Shown here piece after piece: positions 35,872-45,822 of a stretch of 64,000 bases of DNA (its first letter is position 1; each line of letters begins with the position of its first letter). The notes under the pieces are model-generated. The model did not search any database. It saw only the letters and a program-made list of their open reading frames with translations, and was not told the DNA's origin. Source of the stretch: JANQIO01 sp043513815 (lineage in GTDB: Bacteria; Pseudomonadota; Gammaproteobacteria; Pseudomonadales; Halieaceae); the NCBI GenBank assembly GCA_043513815.1, contig CP121313.1, positions 2,542,001 to 2,606,000 on the forward strand, in the 5' to 3' direction. Position numbers and translations under genes: made by a program.

Positions 35872-36564
35872 ATGATGCAAAAGTTTTCCGCAGCGCTACT
35901 GGCGCTGCTGATGGCAGCCTGCGCCGGTCAATCCGATGCGCCTCAGGCGCCAGAACAGTCACTGGTGTTGCCCTCGCCCCTGGTACGCGACTTTTCCGGG
36001 CACTGGGAGCTGGACTATGGCCGCAGCGATAACGTCGACGCGAAGCTGCGCAGCCTTTATCGGGAGGTGCAGCGCAATGCCGAGCGCCGGGCCCGCGGCG
36101 ACCAGCGCGCGCGCATGATGTCGCCCGAGTTACAGGCGTCCAGTTTCCGGCAGGTGGTGGATATGGCGCGACTTGCCGACATGATCACCGACTCGCAGGT
36201 ACTGGAGATTGAGCAGAGTAGCGACGACATCGAAATCAAGCGCGAGAACAACTTCACATTGACCTGCATCTTCCGTGATGGAGAACCGCAACTGGTAGTG
36301 GATGAGCTGGGCAGCGAAGTCTGCGGCTGGGATGCTCACCAGCTTTTGTTCCGCATATTGCTGCCGGACGGCCTGGACATCCGGCACCGGGTATCCATCT
36401 CGGAGGACAGCCAGCGACTGCATGTTGCCACCACCGTCGACCGTCGCGGTGTTGCGCCGTTCACGCTCAACCGCTTCTACTTCCGCTTCGACCCACTCCC
36501 GGAAGACTACGAGTGCGAGTACACCCTGAGCCGCGGCAACGTCTGCCAGACCGGGGGTCGCTGA
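35872..36564 (+). CDS. Lipoprotein of unknown function
   Basis: This 230-residue protein has a short lipoprotein signal (LLMAAC, Cys17). A SGHWELDYGRSDN segment follows, then a charged helical stretch (60-85) and beta-rich remainder, with three cysteines that may form disulfides. The layout (short lipoprotein, early GHWELDY strand) recalls small lipocalin-like proteins, but I do not recognise a named family. Its stop TGA shares a base with the ATG of the next gene, so the two exported proteins are translationally coupled. Confidence 0.75.
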   Translation: MMQKFSAALLALLMAACAGQSDAPQAPEQSLVLPSPLVRDFSGHWELDYGRSDNVDAKLRSLYREVQRNAERRARGDQRARMMSPELQASSFRQVVDMARLADMITDSQVLEIEQSSDDIEIKRENNFTLTCIFRDGEPQLVVDELGSEVCGWDAHQLLFRILLPDGLDIRHRVSISEDSQRLHVATTVDRRGVAPFTLNRFYFRFDPLPEDYECEYTLSRGNVCQTGGR

Positions 36565-37709
36565 TGCGCCTGGGGCTGCTCCTGCTGCTATGCCTGGCAA
36601 TGCCCACTGCCAGCCTTGGCCAGGCACCAGAAGAGGAGCCCCTGCGGCGCTGGCAGACCCTGGACCAGCCCCAGGAAATTGCCGCACCGCAACTCGAACG
36701 GGTCGAGTTGATCAAGCGGGAAGCGCCACCCCCGGCCCAACGGGCACTGGAGGTGGGACTGGTGGTACTGGACCCGGGCACCGGCGGCGACAGCCTGGCC
36801 AATCGCCAGCAAGGGGTTTTCGAGGATGTGCGCGCCGCCGAAGCCCGTTACCTGCCCTTTGCGCTGCGCCGGGCTCTGGTCGACAGCAACCAGTGGGGCG
36901 CGGTTCGCGTTCTGCCCGGCAGCGACCCGGGCTACGAATTGCTGGTCAGCGGTCGTATCCTCGTGTCCAACGGTGCCGAACTGGGCCTTGCCCTGACGGT
37001 GCGCGACAGCCTGGACAACATCTGGCTCCAGAAAACCTACAGCATGCTGGCCGAAGAGAACGCCTACCTTGCCGCCGAGCGCCGCCTGCGGCGCCCCTTC
37101 CAGGACCTGTACCACGAATTTGCCAATGACCTATACCAGCTCAAGGCCCAGCGGGACGACGCCGAACTGCAGCGTATCCGCGAAGTGTCGGAGTTGCGCT
37201 ACGCGGCCAGCCTGCTGCCTGCCGCCTTCGGCAGCTACCTGGGCCGCGACGACGCGGGACAGGTTGCCGTGCTACGCCTTCCTGCCCGCCAGGACCCCAT
37301 GCTGGCGCGTATCAGGCGAGTGCGCGAACAGGAGTACCTGTTTATCGATACCACGGACGAACAGTACGCTGAACTCTACACAGAGATGACGCCGGTATAC
37401 GACCTGTGGCGCCAGTACCTGCGCGAGCAGCTGGCCTATCGCGAGGCCTGGGAAACGCGCCTGGCCGAGCGCGACAAACCGCGGCGCGGCAGCTACCAGG
37501 CCATGAAGCAGACCTACAACAGCTACAAATGGGAAAAAATCCAGCGCGAAGAAATGAAAACACTGGCGCAGGGCTTCGACAACGAAGTCGCCCCCACCGC
37601 CATGGAGCTGGAGGGCACAGTGATACAACTCAACGGCAGCCTGGACCAGCGCTACCGGGAGTGGCGCGATCTGCTGCGCCGGATTTATCAGCTGGAGGTC
37701 GGCCCCTGA
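36564..37709 (+). CDS. Exported protein of unknown function
   Basis: This 381-residue protein has a signal peptide (residues 1-19, ending SLG). An early domain (about 60-190) includes LEVGLVVLDPGTGGD and YELLVSGRILVSNG. A long charged, helical C-terminal half follows, rich in Arg, Glu, Gln and Tyr. I do not recognise a family. The start ATG overlaps the upstream lipoprotein's stop; an earlier in-frame start lacks a signal peptide. It may act with the lipoprotein in the envelope. The GGDEF-EAL gene starts 101 bp downstream on the same strand. Confidence 0.75.
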   Translation: MRLGLLLLLCLAMPTASLGQAPEEEPLRRWQTLDQPQEIAAPQLERVELIKREAPPPAQRALEVGLVVLDPGTGGDSLANRQQGVFEDVRAAEARYLPFALRRALVDSNQWGAVRVLPGSDPGYELLVSGRILVSNGAELGLALTVRDSLDNIWLQKTYSMLAEENAYLAAERRLRRPFQDLYHEFANDLYQLKAQRDDAELQRIREVSELRYAASLLPAAFGSYLGRDDAGQVAVLRLPARQDPMLARIRRVREQEYLFIDTTDEQYAELYTEMTPVYDLWRQYLREQLAYREAWETRLAERDKPRRGSYQAMKQTYNSYKWEKIQREEMKTLAQGFDNEVAPTAMELEGTVIQLNGSLDQRYREWRDLLRRIYQLEVGP

Positions 37710-37810
37710 ACCTGTGACGCGGTTCACCCCGGGGGATAATTTCTTAGATATTTCAATGGTTTTCTGACAATATCGAGAAAAATTCGACATGGCTGCATCA
37801 CCGTAAAACG

Positions 37811-40150
37811 ATGAAACGCCGCTTGACCATCGCCGGCAGAGTGAACCTGTTCGTATCGGGATTGGCGATTATTGTCACTCTCGTCATATGCAGCCGCCTC
37901 ATCCTGCAGGACTATCGCGATAACGTTCATTCGTTGATCGCGGACATCGAATGGCGCGCCGGCAAAGGCATCCAGCCGCAGCTGGCTTTCTACTACCGCG
38001 ACAGCGACCTTCTCAGGAGCCTGTTCAAGGACCTGGCCCAACACCCGGCGGTGCTCCGAGTCGCCGCCTATGACATGACCGGCGAGCCTGTTGCCGAGCA
38101 GCATTTCCACGGCGGCGAGAATATCGCCAACATCGACTTCCTGAGCTTGCGCGACGGCGTCGCCCCGCTGCAAACGGGCCGCAAAGAACCGCCACTGATC
38201 AGGGGGCCGGATGCCTTTATTGACATCACGGTTCCCGTCTACGCCGCCATCAATCCGTTGGACGAAGGCATCCCGCGAGCGAGCTACGGGGAACGGCTCG
38301 CCGACCGCGACCTGGAGGGCAGCCAGTTCCTTACCGGCTATTACCACGTCACTCTCGGTCGCCGGGCCATGCTGGAATCCATGACTGCTGAGATACAGCT
38401 GATTCTTGCGGCCGGGCTGGGCTATCTGCTGCTGGTAATCGGGATCACGAGTCTATTTACTCGCTCAATTCGCGCGTCAATGGCTGGCCTTTCCGATATG
38501 GCCTATGAAGTCTCCAAGGGTAATCTGGACAAGAATTTCCGCGCCCGTGGCATCGGCGAGATCAAGGACATCGCCTCGCGCCTCAATGTGATCATCGGCG
38601 AGCTCAAAAAGCACAAGAACCAGGTTGAGACCGACAGCCACCTGTTGCGCATGAAAGTGGACGAACGCACCGAGCAGTTGTCAGAGCAGAACAAGCGCCT
38701 CAACGAGGCCGTGCGCCAGGTCACCAAGACCAAGAACAAACTGCGCCAACTGGCCTACTACGACAGCCTGACGGAACTGCCCAACCGGCAATTGTTCACG
38801 GAGCAGCTGGATATGCTGCTGCGCATCGCCCAGCGCGAAAAGCGGACCATTGCCCTGCTGTTCCTGGACCTGGACAACTTCAAACGTATCAACGACTCCC
38901 TGGGGCACAGCGCCGGCGATCTGCTGCTGCGCGAAGTGGCCCTGCGCCTGGGCCAGTGCGTGCGCGACAGCGACCTGCTGGCCAAATATGTGGACAGTGA
39001 AGGCAAAATCGGCGTTTCGCGACTGGGCGGCGACGAATTTACCGTGGTACTCAACAATATCGACAAGCAGGAAACCGCCGCCACCATTGCCCAGCGTATT
39101 CTTGAGTCGCTGCAAAAACCGATGGTTATCGAAGGCCATGAGGTGGTCGTCACCCCCAGTGTCGGCATTGCCCTGGCGCCCCGTGACGCTGACAATGTCG
39201 AGGACTTGTTGAAGCTGGCCGACACAGCGATGTATCACGCCAAATCCCAGGGTCGGAACAAATACAGCTTCTACACCAGCTCCATGAAGGGATCCAGCGT
39301 AGGCCGTTTGAAACTGGAGACCGAGCTGCGCAAGGCGGTCGAGCGGGAAGAACTGATACTGCACTACCAGCCGCAGGTTTGCGCCGTCAGCGGACGCATA
39401 ATGGGTGCAGAGGCGCTGGTGCGCTGGGAGCATCCCAAGCATGGCCTGATTCCGCCCATCCGGTTTATTCCGCTGGCAGAAGAGATGGGGCTGATCCTGG
39501 AAATCGGCGCCTGGACCCTGCGAGAGGCAGCGCGCCAGAGCAAACGCCTGCAGAATCTTGCGGTCGAGGTCCCCAAGATCGCCGTGAACATTTCTGCGCT
39601 GCAGTTCAACCCCGCCTTTCCGAGCGAGGTGCAGAATGTGCTCGACGAATCCGGAATCAATCCCCGCTATCTTGAGCTGGAGCTCACCGAGGGCGTGATA
39701 ATGAGCAACGCCAGCGCGTCGATTGACGCGCTGCACGGGCTCAAGGAACTGGGAGTGAGCCTGTCCGTGGACGACTTTGGCACGGGCTATTCCTCGCTCA
39801 GCTACCTGTCCAAATTTCCGCTGGACGAACTGAAAATTGATCGCAGCTTTGTCATCGAGTTTGACAGGAGCGAGAACAGCGAAGGCCTGGTCAGCGCCAT
39901 CATCGCCATGGGCAAAAGCCTCAACCTGTCGCTGGTGGCCGAGGGTGTGGATTCACCGGAACAGTTCATGTTCCTGCGCGAGCGCGAGGTGGAGATCATC
40001 CAGGGCTATCTGTTCAGCAAGCCGCTGCCGGAAGATGAATTCATCGCCCTGGTGAAGGAATCACCCTTCCCGGCGCAGATCGAAGAAATGGTGAGCAGGG
40101 CTGCCCTGAGCAACGAGCGCAGTGGCGAACAGGGCGCCACCATCGCCTGA
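37811..40150 (+). CDS. GGDEF-EAL c-di-GMP protein with periplasmic sensor
   Basis: This 779-residue inner-membrane protein has a first span (about 12-32), a periplasmic sensor (33-190), a second span (about 192-214), HAMP and a coiled coil (to about 310), a GGDEF domain and an EAL domain. Signatures are intact: GGDEF at 406-410, EAL at 534-536 and DDFGTGYSSL later, so both synthesis and breakdown of c-di-GMP are possible. The I-site-like RDSD (385-388) is separated from GGDEF by 17 residues where five is usual, a 12-residue insertion. Confidence 0.94.
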   Translation: MKRRLTIAGRVNLFVSGLAIIVTLVICSRLILQDYRDNVHSLIADIEWRAGKGIQPQLAFYYRDSDLLRSLFKDLAQHPAVLRVAAYDMTGEPVAEQHFHGGENIANIDFLSLRDGVAPLQTGRKEPPLIRGPDAFIDITVPVYAAINPLDEGIPRASYGERLADRDLEGSQFLTGYYHVTLGRRAMLESMTAEIQLILAAGLGYLLLVIGITSLFTRSIRASMAGLSDMAYEVSKGNLDKNFRARGIGEIKDIASRLNVIIGELKKHKNQVETDSHLLRMKVDERTEQLSEQNKRLNEAVRQVTKTKNKLRQLAYYDSLTELPNRQLFTEQLDMLLRIAQREKRTIALLFLDLDNFKRINDSLGHSAGDLLLREVALRLGQCVRDSDLLAKYVDSEGKIGVSRLGGDEFTVVLNNIDKQETAATIAQRILESLQKPMVIEGHEVVVTPSVGIALAPRDADNVEDLLKLADTAMYHAKSQGRNKYSFYTSSMKGSSVGRLKLETELRKAVEREELILHYQPQVCAVSGRIMGAEALVRWEHPKHGLIPPIRFIPLAEEMGLILEIGAWTLREAARQSKRLQNLAVEVPKIAVNISALQFNPAFPSEVQNVLDESGINPRYLELELTEGVIMSNASASIDALHGLKELGVSLSVDDFGTGYSSLSYLSKFPLDELKIDRSFVIEFDRSENSEGLVSAIIAMGKSLNLSLVAEGVDSPEQFMFLREREVEIIQGYLFSKPLPEDEFIALVKESPFPAQIEEMVSRAALSNERSGEQGATIA

Positions 40151-40219
40151 CAACACCCGGCAAGGTACACGCGACTACGGACCATGCTGCGCGCTACAGG
40201 GCGCGATAGCCCGTATGGC

Positions 40220-40834
40220 TCAGTGATCGGCTTGCGGTGCCAGCGCCTCAGCGCGGGCACGAATCTCCGTACCTTCCCAGACAGCATCCAGGCGCCTGTC
40301 ACGGCCACAGCCCCAGCGGTAATAGCGATACCGCACCGGGTTCTTCAGATAGTAGTCCTGGTGGTATTCCTCCACCGGGAAGAAAGTGGCTCGGGCCAGA
40401 ATGGGTGATTCAATGTCGCGACCCGGGAACATGGCCTGCACCTTATTCAGCGAGACTTCCGCCAGCTCCCGTTCCGTCGCCGTTTCCACAAAAATGGCTG
40501 GCCGATAACTTTCACCGCGATCGCAGAACTGCCCGCCGCCATCAAAGGGGTCGACATTGGCCCAGTAGATATCCAGCAGATCGGCAAAACTGATTTGCTG
40601 CGGGTCGTAGCTCACCTCTACCACCTCGTAGTGCCCGTCGTGGGCACCGCTGTAGGTCGGGTTGGGGTGGGTGCCGCCGGAAAACCCGGACACCACGTCC
40701 GTCACGCCGTGTACGCCCTGGTAGGCGGCTTCCATACACCAGAAGCAGCCCCCGGCGAATACGGCAGAGGCCGCCAGGGAAGCATTGGAAATGCCCAGCA
40801 GGGCGACACAGAGAAGTGAGCGTATCAGGGTCAT
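40220..40834 (-). CDS. msrA: Exported peptide methionine sulfoxide reductase MsrA
   Basis: MsrA reduces methionine-S-sulfoxide in proteins. The catalytic motif GGCFWCMEA is intact with Cys30, and a resolving cysteine lies in the C-terminal WGCGRD. I start at ATG 40834 because AAGGA lies six bases upstream and a signal peptide (to about Ala22) begins there, making this a 204-residue periplasmic enzyme, unlike the cytoplasmic E. coli form. It is divergent from yjbQ. Confidence 0.92.
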   Translation of the reverse strand: MTLIRSLLCVALLGISNASLAASAVFAGGCFWCMEAAYQGVHGVTDVVSGFSGGTHPNPTYSGAHDGHYEVVEVSYDPQQISFADLLDIYWANVDPFDGGGQFCDRGESYRPAIFVETATERELAEVSLNKVQAMFPGRDIESPILARATFFPVEEYHQDYYLKNPVRYRYYRWGCGRDRRLDAVWEGTEIRARAEALAPQADH

Positions 40835-40928
40835 GCTTGATCCTTGTTGATTCATTCTATTGAGGCCGGCGCGGACGGCGCCGTACACTGGGCATATAGA
40901 CTCGCTTCGAGGCGCTTGGTTCAGCACA

Positions 40929-41333
40929 GTGATTACCGAACTTTCTATCCATACCCGCGGCCAGGGGCTGCATCCCTTCACCGACCAGGTGCGAGACGCG
41001 GTGGCGGGCGCCGACTGCGACGAGGGCCTGTGCACCCTGTTTATTCAGCACACATCAGCCAGCCTGTTGATACAGGAAAATTACGATGACAGCGCCCGCG
41101 TGGATCTGGAGAACTGGCTGAATCGGCTGGTGCCTGAAAACGACCCCCTCTACACCCACACCCTGGAGGGGGCCGACGACATGCCTGCCCACATCAAGTC
41201 GGCGCTGACCGCGAGCCAGCTCAGCATCCCCTTTCGCGCCGGCGAATTGCTGCTCGGCACCTGGCAGGGTATATACCTGTGGGAACACCGTCACCACGCC
41301 GGCAGCCGCCGGGTCGTAGTCCACATCAGCTGA
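40929..41333 (+). CDS. yjbQ: YjbQ/UPF0047 family protein
   Basis: This 134-residue protein of the YjbQ family (secondary thiamine-phosphate synthase activity reported for members) has all conserved blocks: LFIQHTSASLLIQEN, EGADDMPAHIKSAL and GTWQGIYLWEHRHH. I use GTG 40929. The only other in-frame start is TTG 40860; it would add residues AWFST that align with the WYQK segment of E. coli YjbQ, so the start is uncertain. It is cytoplasmic, followed 62 bp later by a symporter gene. Confidence 0.88.
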   Translation: MITELSIHTRGQGLHPFTDQVRDAVAGADCDEGLCTLFIQHTSASLLIQENYDDSARVDLENWLNRLVPENDPLYTHTLEGADDMPAHIKSALTASQLSIPFRAGELLLGTWQGIYLWEHRHHAGSRRVVVHIS

Positions 41334-41395
41334 CAAAACGACGCTTGTGCCTGACTATGCCGCTTGGTTAAGGTGAGCTTTAATAACAAGAACGC

Positions 41396-42850
41396 ATGAC
41401 CCCTATGCCTTCCGCACCCGCACCGCCGCTGAGCCGTCTGCAAAGGCTTGGCTACAGCCTTGGACAGTTCGCCTGGGCGTCCAAGGACGTCAGCTTTCAC
41501 TATTTCCTGTTTTTCTATTACTCACAGTTCCAGGGCCTGTCGCCCAGCCTGGCGGGGCTGGCCGCACTGCTCGCACTGGTGGCTGACGGTATCTCAGACC
41601 CCATCATCGGCCAGGTATCCGACAGTTGGGGACGGGGTCGGCTGGGCCGGCGCCATCCCTTCATGCTGGTGGCGATCCTGCCCTACCTGGCCTGCCTGCT
41701 GGCCATCTTCAACCCACCGGAGGCCATCGCCCAGGGAGCCTTGTTCGCCTGGTACCTGGTGTTTGCCATTCTGGTACGCAGCTTTCTCACCCTGTTTACG
41801 GTGCCGCATATGGCGTTGGGGGCCGAGCTGTCAGATGACTATACCGAGCGCACCCGCATAGCCACCGATCGCAATATCATGGGCTATATTGGCGGGCTGC
41901 TAATCCAGGTCTCAGCCTGGTTTGTAATCATTCCCGCGGCCACCAGCGCCGGCTCTGCCGGTGATGGCTATCGCCAGGTGGGGTATGTGGCCGCCGCCCT
42001 CGCCCTGGTGGGCATGCTGGCCGCCTGGTTCGGAACCCGCGCCCGTATTCCCTATCTGCAACAGATTTCCGACAGCCAGCGCGGGCGGCCCTGGTGGCAT
42101 GCCTTCGGTGACGTGTTGGCCCTGTTCCGGGTACCCTCGGCTCGCATCATGTTGCTGGGTACCTTCCTGCTGGTGCTCAAGCTGGGTCTGGCCAACACCA
42201 TGCTGCTGCATGTGAACACTTTCTTCTGGGGTTTTAGTAGCCAGCAGATCGGCATATTCATGCTGGTGGTATTCCTGTCGCTGTTTCCCGCCGCCTGGCT
42301 CGCCACCCGCGGGGCCGCACGCTACGGCAAGCGCAACGCCGTGGTTGCTTTCGTGGCGGCCGTGGCCCTCACCCACCCGATTATGGTGCTGGCGCATCTC
42401 TTCGGGCTGACACCACCGATGGGTAGTGTCAGCCTGATAGCACTGGTCTGCCTGTTTGTGGTGATCAACCAGAGCTTTTCCATCGCCGCTATCAATGTAT
42501 CCGGCGCCATGCTGCCCGACGTGGCCGACGAGCTGGAACTGCACAGCGGCCGACGTCAGGAAGGCATACTCAACTCGGGGATCATGCTGTCCCAGAAAGT
42601 GATGTTCGGGCTGGGAACGTTCTTTGCCGGCCTCATCATCGAATTCGTCGGCATTGCCGGCATCACCGACATTGCCGAAGTTACTCCCGAGATGTTCCAA
42701 CGGCTAGGTTGGATATACGGGCCGGGGCTGAGCCTCATCACCCTGGCCGGGGCCTGGGTGTACAGCCACTATCGGCTTGATCGCGAGCGCCTGGACCAGG
42801 TCCAGGCGCAACTCAGGGCGACCCGGGGCAACGCCAACGCCCTGCTGTGA
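41396..42850 (+). CDS. GPH-type sugar/cation symporter, MFS superfamily
   Basis: This 484-residue carrier has 12 predicted spans. GPH (melibiose MelB-like) features include FHYFLFFYYSQF in the first span, the cation-site block DGISDPIIGQVSD and RLGRRHPFM in the following loop. It would import a sugar or glycoside with Na+ or H+; the substrate is unknown. No glycosidase gene is adjacent. Co-directional with yjbQ but probably separately transcribed. Confidence 0.88.
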   Translation: MTPMPSAPAPPLSRLQRLGYSLGQFAWASKDVSFHYFLFFYYSQFQGLSPSLAGLAALLALVADGISDPIIGQVSDSWGRGRLGRRHPFMLVAILPYLACLLAIFNPPEAIAQGALFAWYLVFAILVRSFLTLFTVPHMALGAELSDDYTERTRIATDRNIMGYIGGLLIQVSAWFVIIPAATSAGSAGDGYRQVGYVAAALALVGMLAAWFGTRARIPYLQQISDSQRGRPWWHAFGDVLALFRVPSARIMLLGTFLLVLKLGLANTMLLHVNTFFWGFSSQQIGIFMLVVFLSLFPAAWLATRGAARYGKRNAVVAFVAAVALTHPIMVLAHLFGLTPPMGSVSLIALVCLFVVINQSFSIAAINVSGAMLPDVADELELHSGRRQEGILNSGIMLSQKVMFGLGTFFAGLIIEFVGIAGITDIAEVTPEMFQRLGWIYGPGLSLITLAGAWVYSHYRLDRERLDQVQAQLRATRGNANALL

Positions 42851-43008
42851 GTTATGGCTTGGCGGGCAGTGAATTCAATTCGGGAGCATCCAGGCCGACG
42901 AATGCAGAACAACGCGGCACATTTCTTTCACCTGAAGAACTACTTGAGACCGATTCCCGTCCTGTCGGCCATCCGGTCACTGATTCCCACGAGACGCGTC
43001 CCCGTGGC

Positions 43009-44079
43009 CTATTCCCGTGATTTGAATTTTCGAGCACTTTTTTGCGCACTCTTGTAGAACCGACCCCGGGCCTTGTCAGATTGACGCCGTTCCGCCAGTG
43101 AAGCATCGTTGCGCGCCTGCTCTGACAGTAGTTTGCGGTAGTTGTCGAGCTGACGCGCCTCCAGCTCTCCCTCCTCCACCGCCTGCGTCACCGCACAGCC
43201 GGGTTCAGCGTGGTGTCGGCAATCATGAAAGCGACAGCCCCGGGCCAGGGCTTCGATATCCGGAAACGTCGCTCGAATCCCTTCATCGCTGTCTACCAGC
43301 TGCAGCTCGCGCATCCCCGGCGTGTCCAGCAGCAAGCCGCCTCCGGGCAGGGCGTGCAGACTTCTGGCGGTAGTGGTATGGCGACCCTTGCCATCGGCCT
43401 CTCGAATGCCGGCGGTGGCCTGATCATCCCGGCCCTGGAGCTGATTGGTCAGCGTGGATTTGCCGACCCCGGAAGAACCCAGCAGGGCCACTGTCTGGCC
43501 ACGCGTTATCCATTTCCGCAGCCCGTCGAGGGTGGCGCCGTCAGTTGCGTTCACTTGTTCCACCGGCAGCTGCGAATGGCTCTGGCTCAAGGCATTCAGA
43601 TACGGCGCAGGGTCAGCGCACAAGTCAGCCTTGGTCAGCACCAGTACGCAATGAATACGCGTCTCCGCCGCAATCGCCAGGTAGCGCTCAATTCGGTTGA
43701 TGTTGAAGTCCTCGTTGCAGGAGGTGACGATAAACAGCGTATCGATGTTGGCGGCCAGCAACTGAATGGCGGACTCCGGCCCCGAACCCCGGCGCTTTAG
43801 CAGTGACCGGCGCGCCAGCAGTCGTACCGGCCGACCCGCCGCATCCACCATTATCCAGTCGCCTACCGTGGGCCGGGATTCGGCGGCATGGTCGCGCCAG
43901 TGATGGGCAGGAAAGTCGACGGCCAGCACGACGTTGTCCGGGTCAAGCCCCAGACAGGACACACCGTTTCTTGCCACGGATACGACGCGGAAAGGTTGTT
44001 GTGATTCAAGTGATTCCAGATCCAGCTGGGATTGAAAGTCGTGGCTCCACCCCAGATCTTGCAGCGTTTGTACAGGCAT
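43009..44079 (-). CDS. rsgA: Ribosome small-subunit biogenesis GTPase RsgA
   Basis: This 356-residue circularly permuted GTPase matures the 30S subunit. Motif order is permuted as expected: LTKADL (G4) precedes GSSGVGKST (G1) and DTPGMREL (G3). An N-terminal OB-fold and a C-terminal zinc site with a Cys-His cluster (CRFHDCRHH...GC) flank them, then a basic tail. Relatively long for the family. Monocistronic. Confidence 0.93.
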   Translation of the reverse strand: MPVQTLQDLGWSHDFQSQLDLESLESQQPFRVVSVARNGVSCLGLDPDNVVLAVDFPAHHWRDHAAESRPTVGDWIMVDAAGRPVRLLARRSLLKRRGSGPESAIQLLAANIDTLFIVTSCNEDFNINRIERYLAIAAETRIHCVLVLTKADLCADPAPYLNALSQSHSQLPVEQVNATDGATLDGLRKWITRGQTVALLGSSGVGKSTLTNQLQGRDDQATAGIREADGKGRHTTTARSLHALPGGGLLLDTPGMRELQLVDSDEGIRATFPDIEALARGCRFHDCRHHAEPGCAVTQAVEEGELEARQLDNYRKLLSEQARNDASLAERRQSDKARGRFYKSAQKSARKFKSRE

Positions 44080-44515
44080 TGTGATATCCCAAAATTATTC
44101 GACAGTACAGCCGCTGCCATGGGCGGCAGGCTGCAGCGATTGGGATTCTGATGAATCCCGGCGCACAGGCCGGGTCACTCCGGGTAACTAAATAGACACC
44201 GCAGCCAACCGAGGTGAACTGCAGTGGAGTCAGGTGTGGGAATTCCGGTACGGAATCGCCGACAGCAAATGACTAGCGCGGAGTATGGGCCTGTGGGTAT
44301 GAGCGAACAATCATGAAAACGCCTCCTGCGGGAATCAGCTGAGCGTATTGCTCACAGGGAGTATAGATCAAATCCCCCGAGCAGCTATCAGAAGCCAGGC
44401 AGAATTCTTCTCACCCGTAAAATCGCCAACAAGAGATGTCGCCGACTGAAACTGGACGTTTTCCAGATAGCCACACGCATTATCAGCTTGATCGCGTGCG
44501 CCTGGGCCGCAAGCT
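44080..44515. other. 436-bp gene-free region
   Basis: No frame here shows coding character. It contains small inverted repeats (CCCGGC...GCCGGG at 44157-44174; ATTCCG...CGGAAT near 44242) without a T tract, and mildly AT-rich segments. It must include the rsgA promoter; a small RNA is possible but nothing supports one directly. Confidence 0.5.
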
Positions 44516-45739
44516 CTAGGCCTCCGGCTGAGGGGCGCCCTGGGCGCCCCCACCCATCTCCAACTGGTCCACTGCATAGGTGTAGACCACATCAGTACTG
44601 GAATTCAGCGCAGTTTCGGCGGAATCCTGGATCACACTGATAATGAAGCCTACGGCCACCACCTGCATCGAGATATCCAGCGGTATTCCGAACAGAGAGC
44701 AGGCCAGCGGTATCAACAAAAGGCTGCCCGACGGCACGCCACTGGCACCGCAGGCCGACAGTGCCGACAGTACGCACAGCAACAGCGCCTGCGCCAGGCT
44801 GACCTCAATGCCCAGGGTATTGGCGGCGGCCAGTGTCAGCACGGAGATGGTAATGGCTGCCCCTGCCATATTGACCGTAGCGCCCACCGGTATGGTGACC
44901 GAATAGAGTTCTTCGCTGATACCCAGACGCCGGGCCAGGGTCAGGTTCACAGGAATATTGGCGGCCGAGCTGCGGGTGAAGAACGCTGTGACTCCGGACG
45001 TTTCCAGGCACTGCAGCACCACCGGGTAAGGATTGCGGCGGATCAGCAGGAACACCAGCAGCGGGTTGACCACCAGCGCCATGATCAGCATTGCGCCTAC
45101 CAGCAGCATGGCGAGGCTGGCATAGCCCGCCAGCGCCGACAGGCCAGTGGTGGCCACCGTCAGGCTCACCAGGCCGAAGATACCCACCGGTGCCAGGCGA
45201 ATCACATAGCGCACGACATCAGAGACACCGTCCGCGAGGGTCTGCAGGTTTTCGCGAAAGGCCAGCGAAGCGCGGCGAAAGCTCAACCCCAGCAGCACCG
45301 CCCAGGTCAGGCAGCCGAGAAAGTTGCCGGTGAGCAGCGCATTGACGGGGTTGTCGATCAACTTGAACAGCACATCGGTGAGCACGCTGGCAACAGCCAC
45401 GGGTGGGCTGCCCTCGGCCACATCGGTCAGCACCAGGGTTTGCGGAAACAGTGCGCTCAGGCTGACGGCGACGAACGCTGCACTGACAGTGCCCGCCAGG
45501 TACAGCAGCAGCGTGATACCGGTCTTGCGACCGTCCTGCCCGGACTCGTGGCGGTTGGCGATGGCCGACATCACCAGCACCATGACCAGCAGTGGCGCCA
45601 CCGCCTTGAGCATGCCCACAAAGAGCTGCCCGAGGATTCCCATCGGTTCCGCCACCCCGGGTAACAGGGCACCCAGTGCTGCACCCAGTACTACCCCGAT
45701 CAGAATCTGTGGCACCAGGCCCAGTTTCAGTATGTTCAT
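44516..45739 (-). CDS. sstT: Serine/threonine:Na+ symporter SstT
   Basis: This 407-residue DAACS-family carrier closely follows E. coli SstT: LVPQILIGVVLGAALG at the start, FFTRSSAANIPVN, SVTIPVGATVNMAGAAITI, and SACGASGVPSGSLLLIPLA. It imports serine or threonine with Na+. Eight membrane helices and two re-entrant hairpins are expected. Monocistronic, divergent from the YeeE pair. Confidence 0.93.
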   Translation of the reverse strand: MNILKLGLVPQILIGVVLGAALGALLPGVAEPMGILGQLFVGMLKAVAPLLVMVLVMSAIANRHESGQDGRKTGITLLLYLAGTVSAAFVAVSLSALFPQTLVLTDVAEGSPPVAVASVLTDVLFKLIDNPVNALLTGNFLGCLTWAVLLGLSFRRASLAFRENLQTLADGVSDVVRYVIRLAPVGIFGLVSLTVATTGLSALAGYASLAMLLVGAMLIMALVVNPLLVFLLIRRNPYPVVLQCLETSGVTAFFTRSSAANIPVNLTLARRLGISEELYSVTIPVGATVNMAGAAITISVLTLAAANTLGIEVSLAQALLLCVLSALSACGASGVPSGSLLLIPLACSLFGIPLDISMQVVAVGFIISVIQDSAETALNSSTDVVYTYAVDQLEMGGGAQGAPQPEA

Positions 45740-45822
45740 ATCACCCCCTCTGGTCAGGTGCGGATTGTAACGCGGGTTCCAGTGACGCGGCGACTTGCTA
45801 GAATCAGGCCAGGAGAACCACT

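Noticed and set aside
40860..40928. TTG 40860 as the yjbQ start
   Set aside because: Some alignment support exists (AWFST versus WYQK), but the residues before it are unlike the family, so GTG 40929 was kept with a caveat.
42987..43007. Hairpin past rsgA as terminator
   Set aside because: The stem is short and interrupted, and no T tract follows on the minus strand.
44080..44515. Small RNA or hidden gene in the 436-bp gap
   Set aside because: Only short inverted repeats without T tracts; no promoter-terminator pair can be shown.
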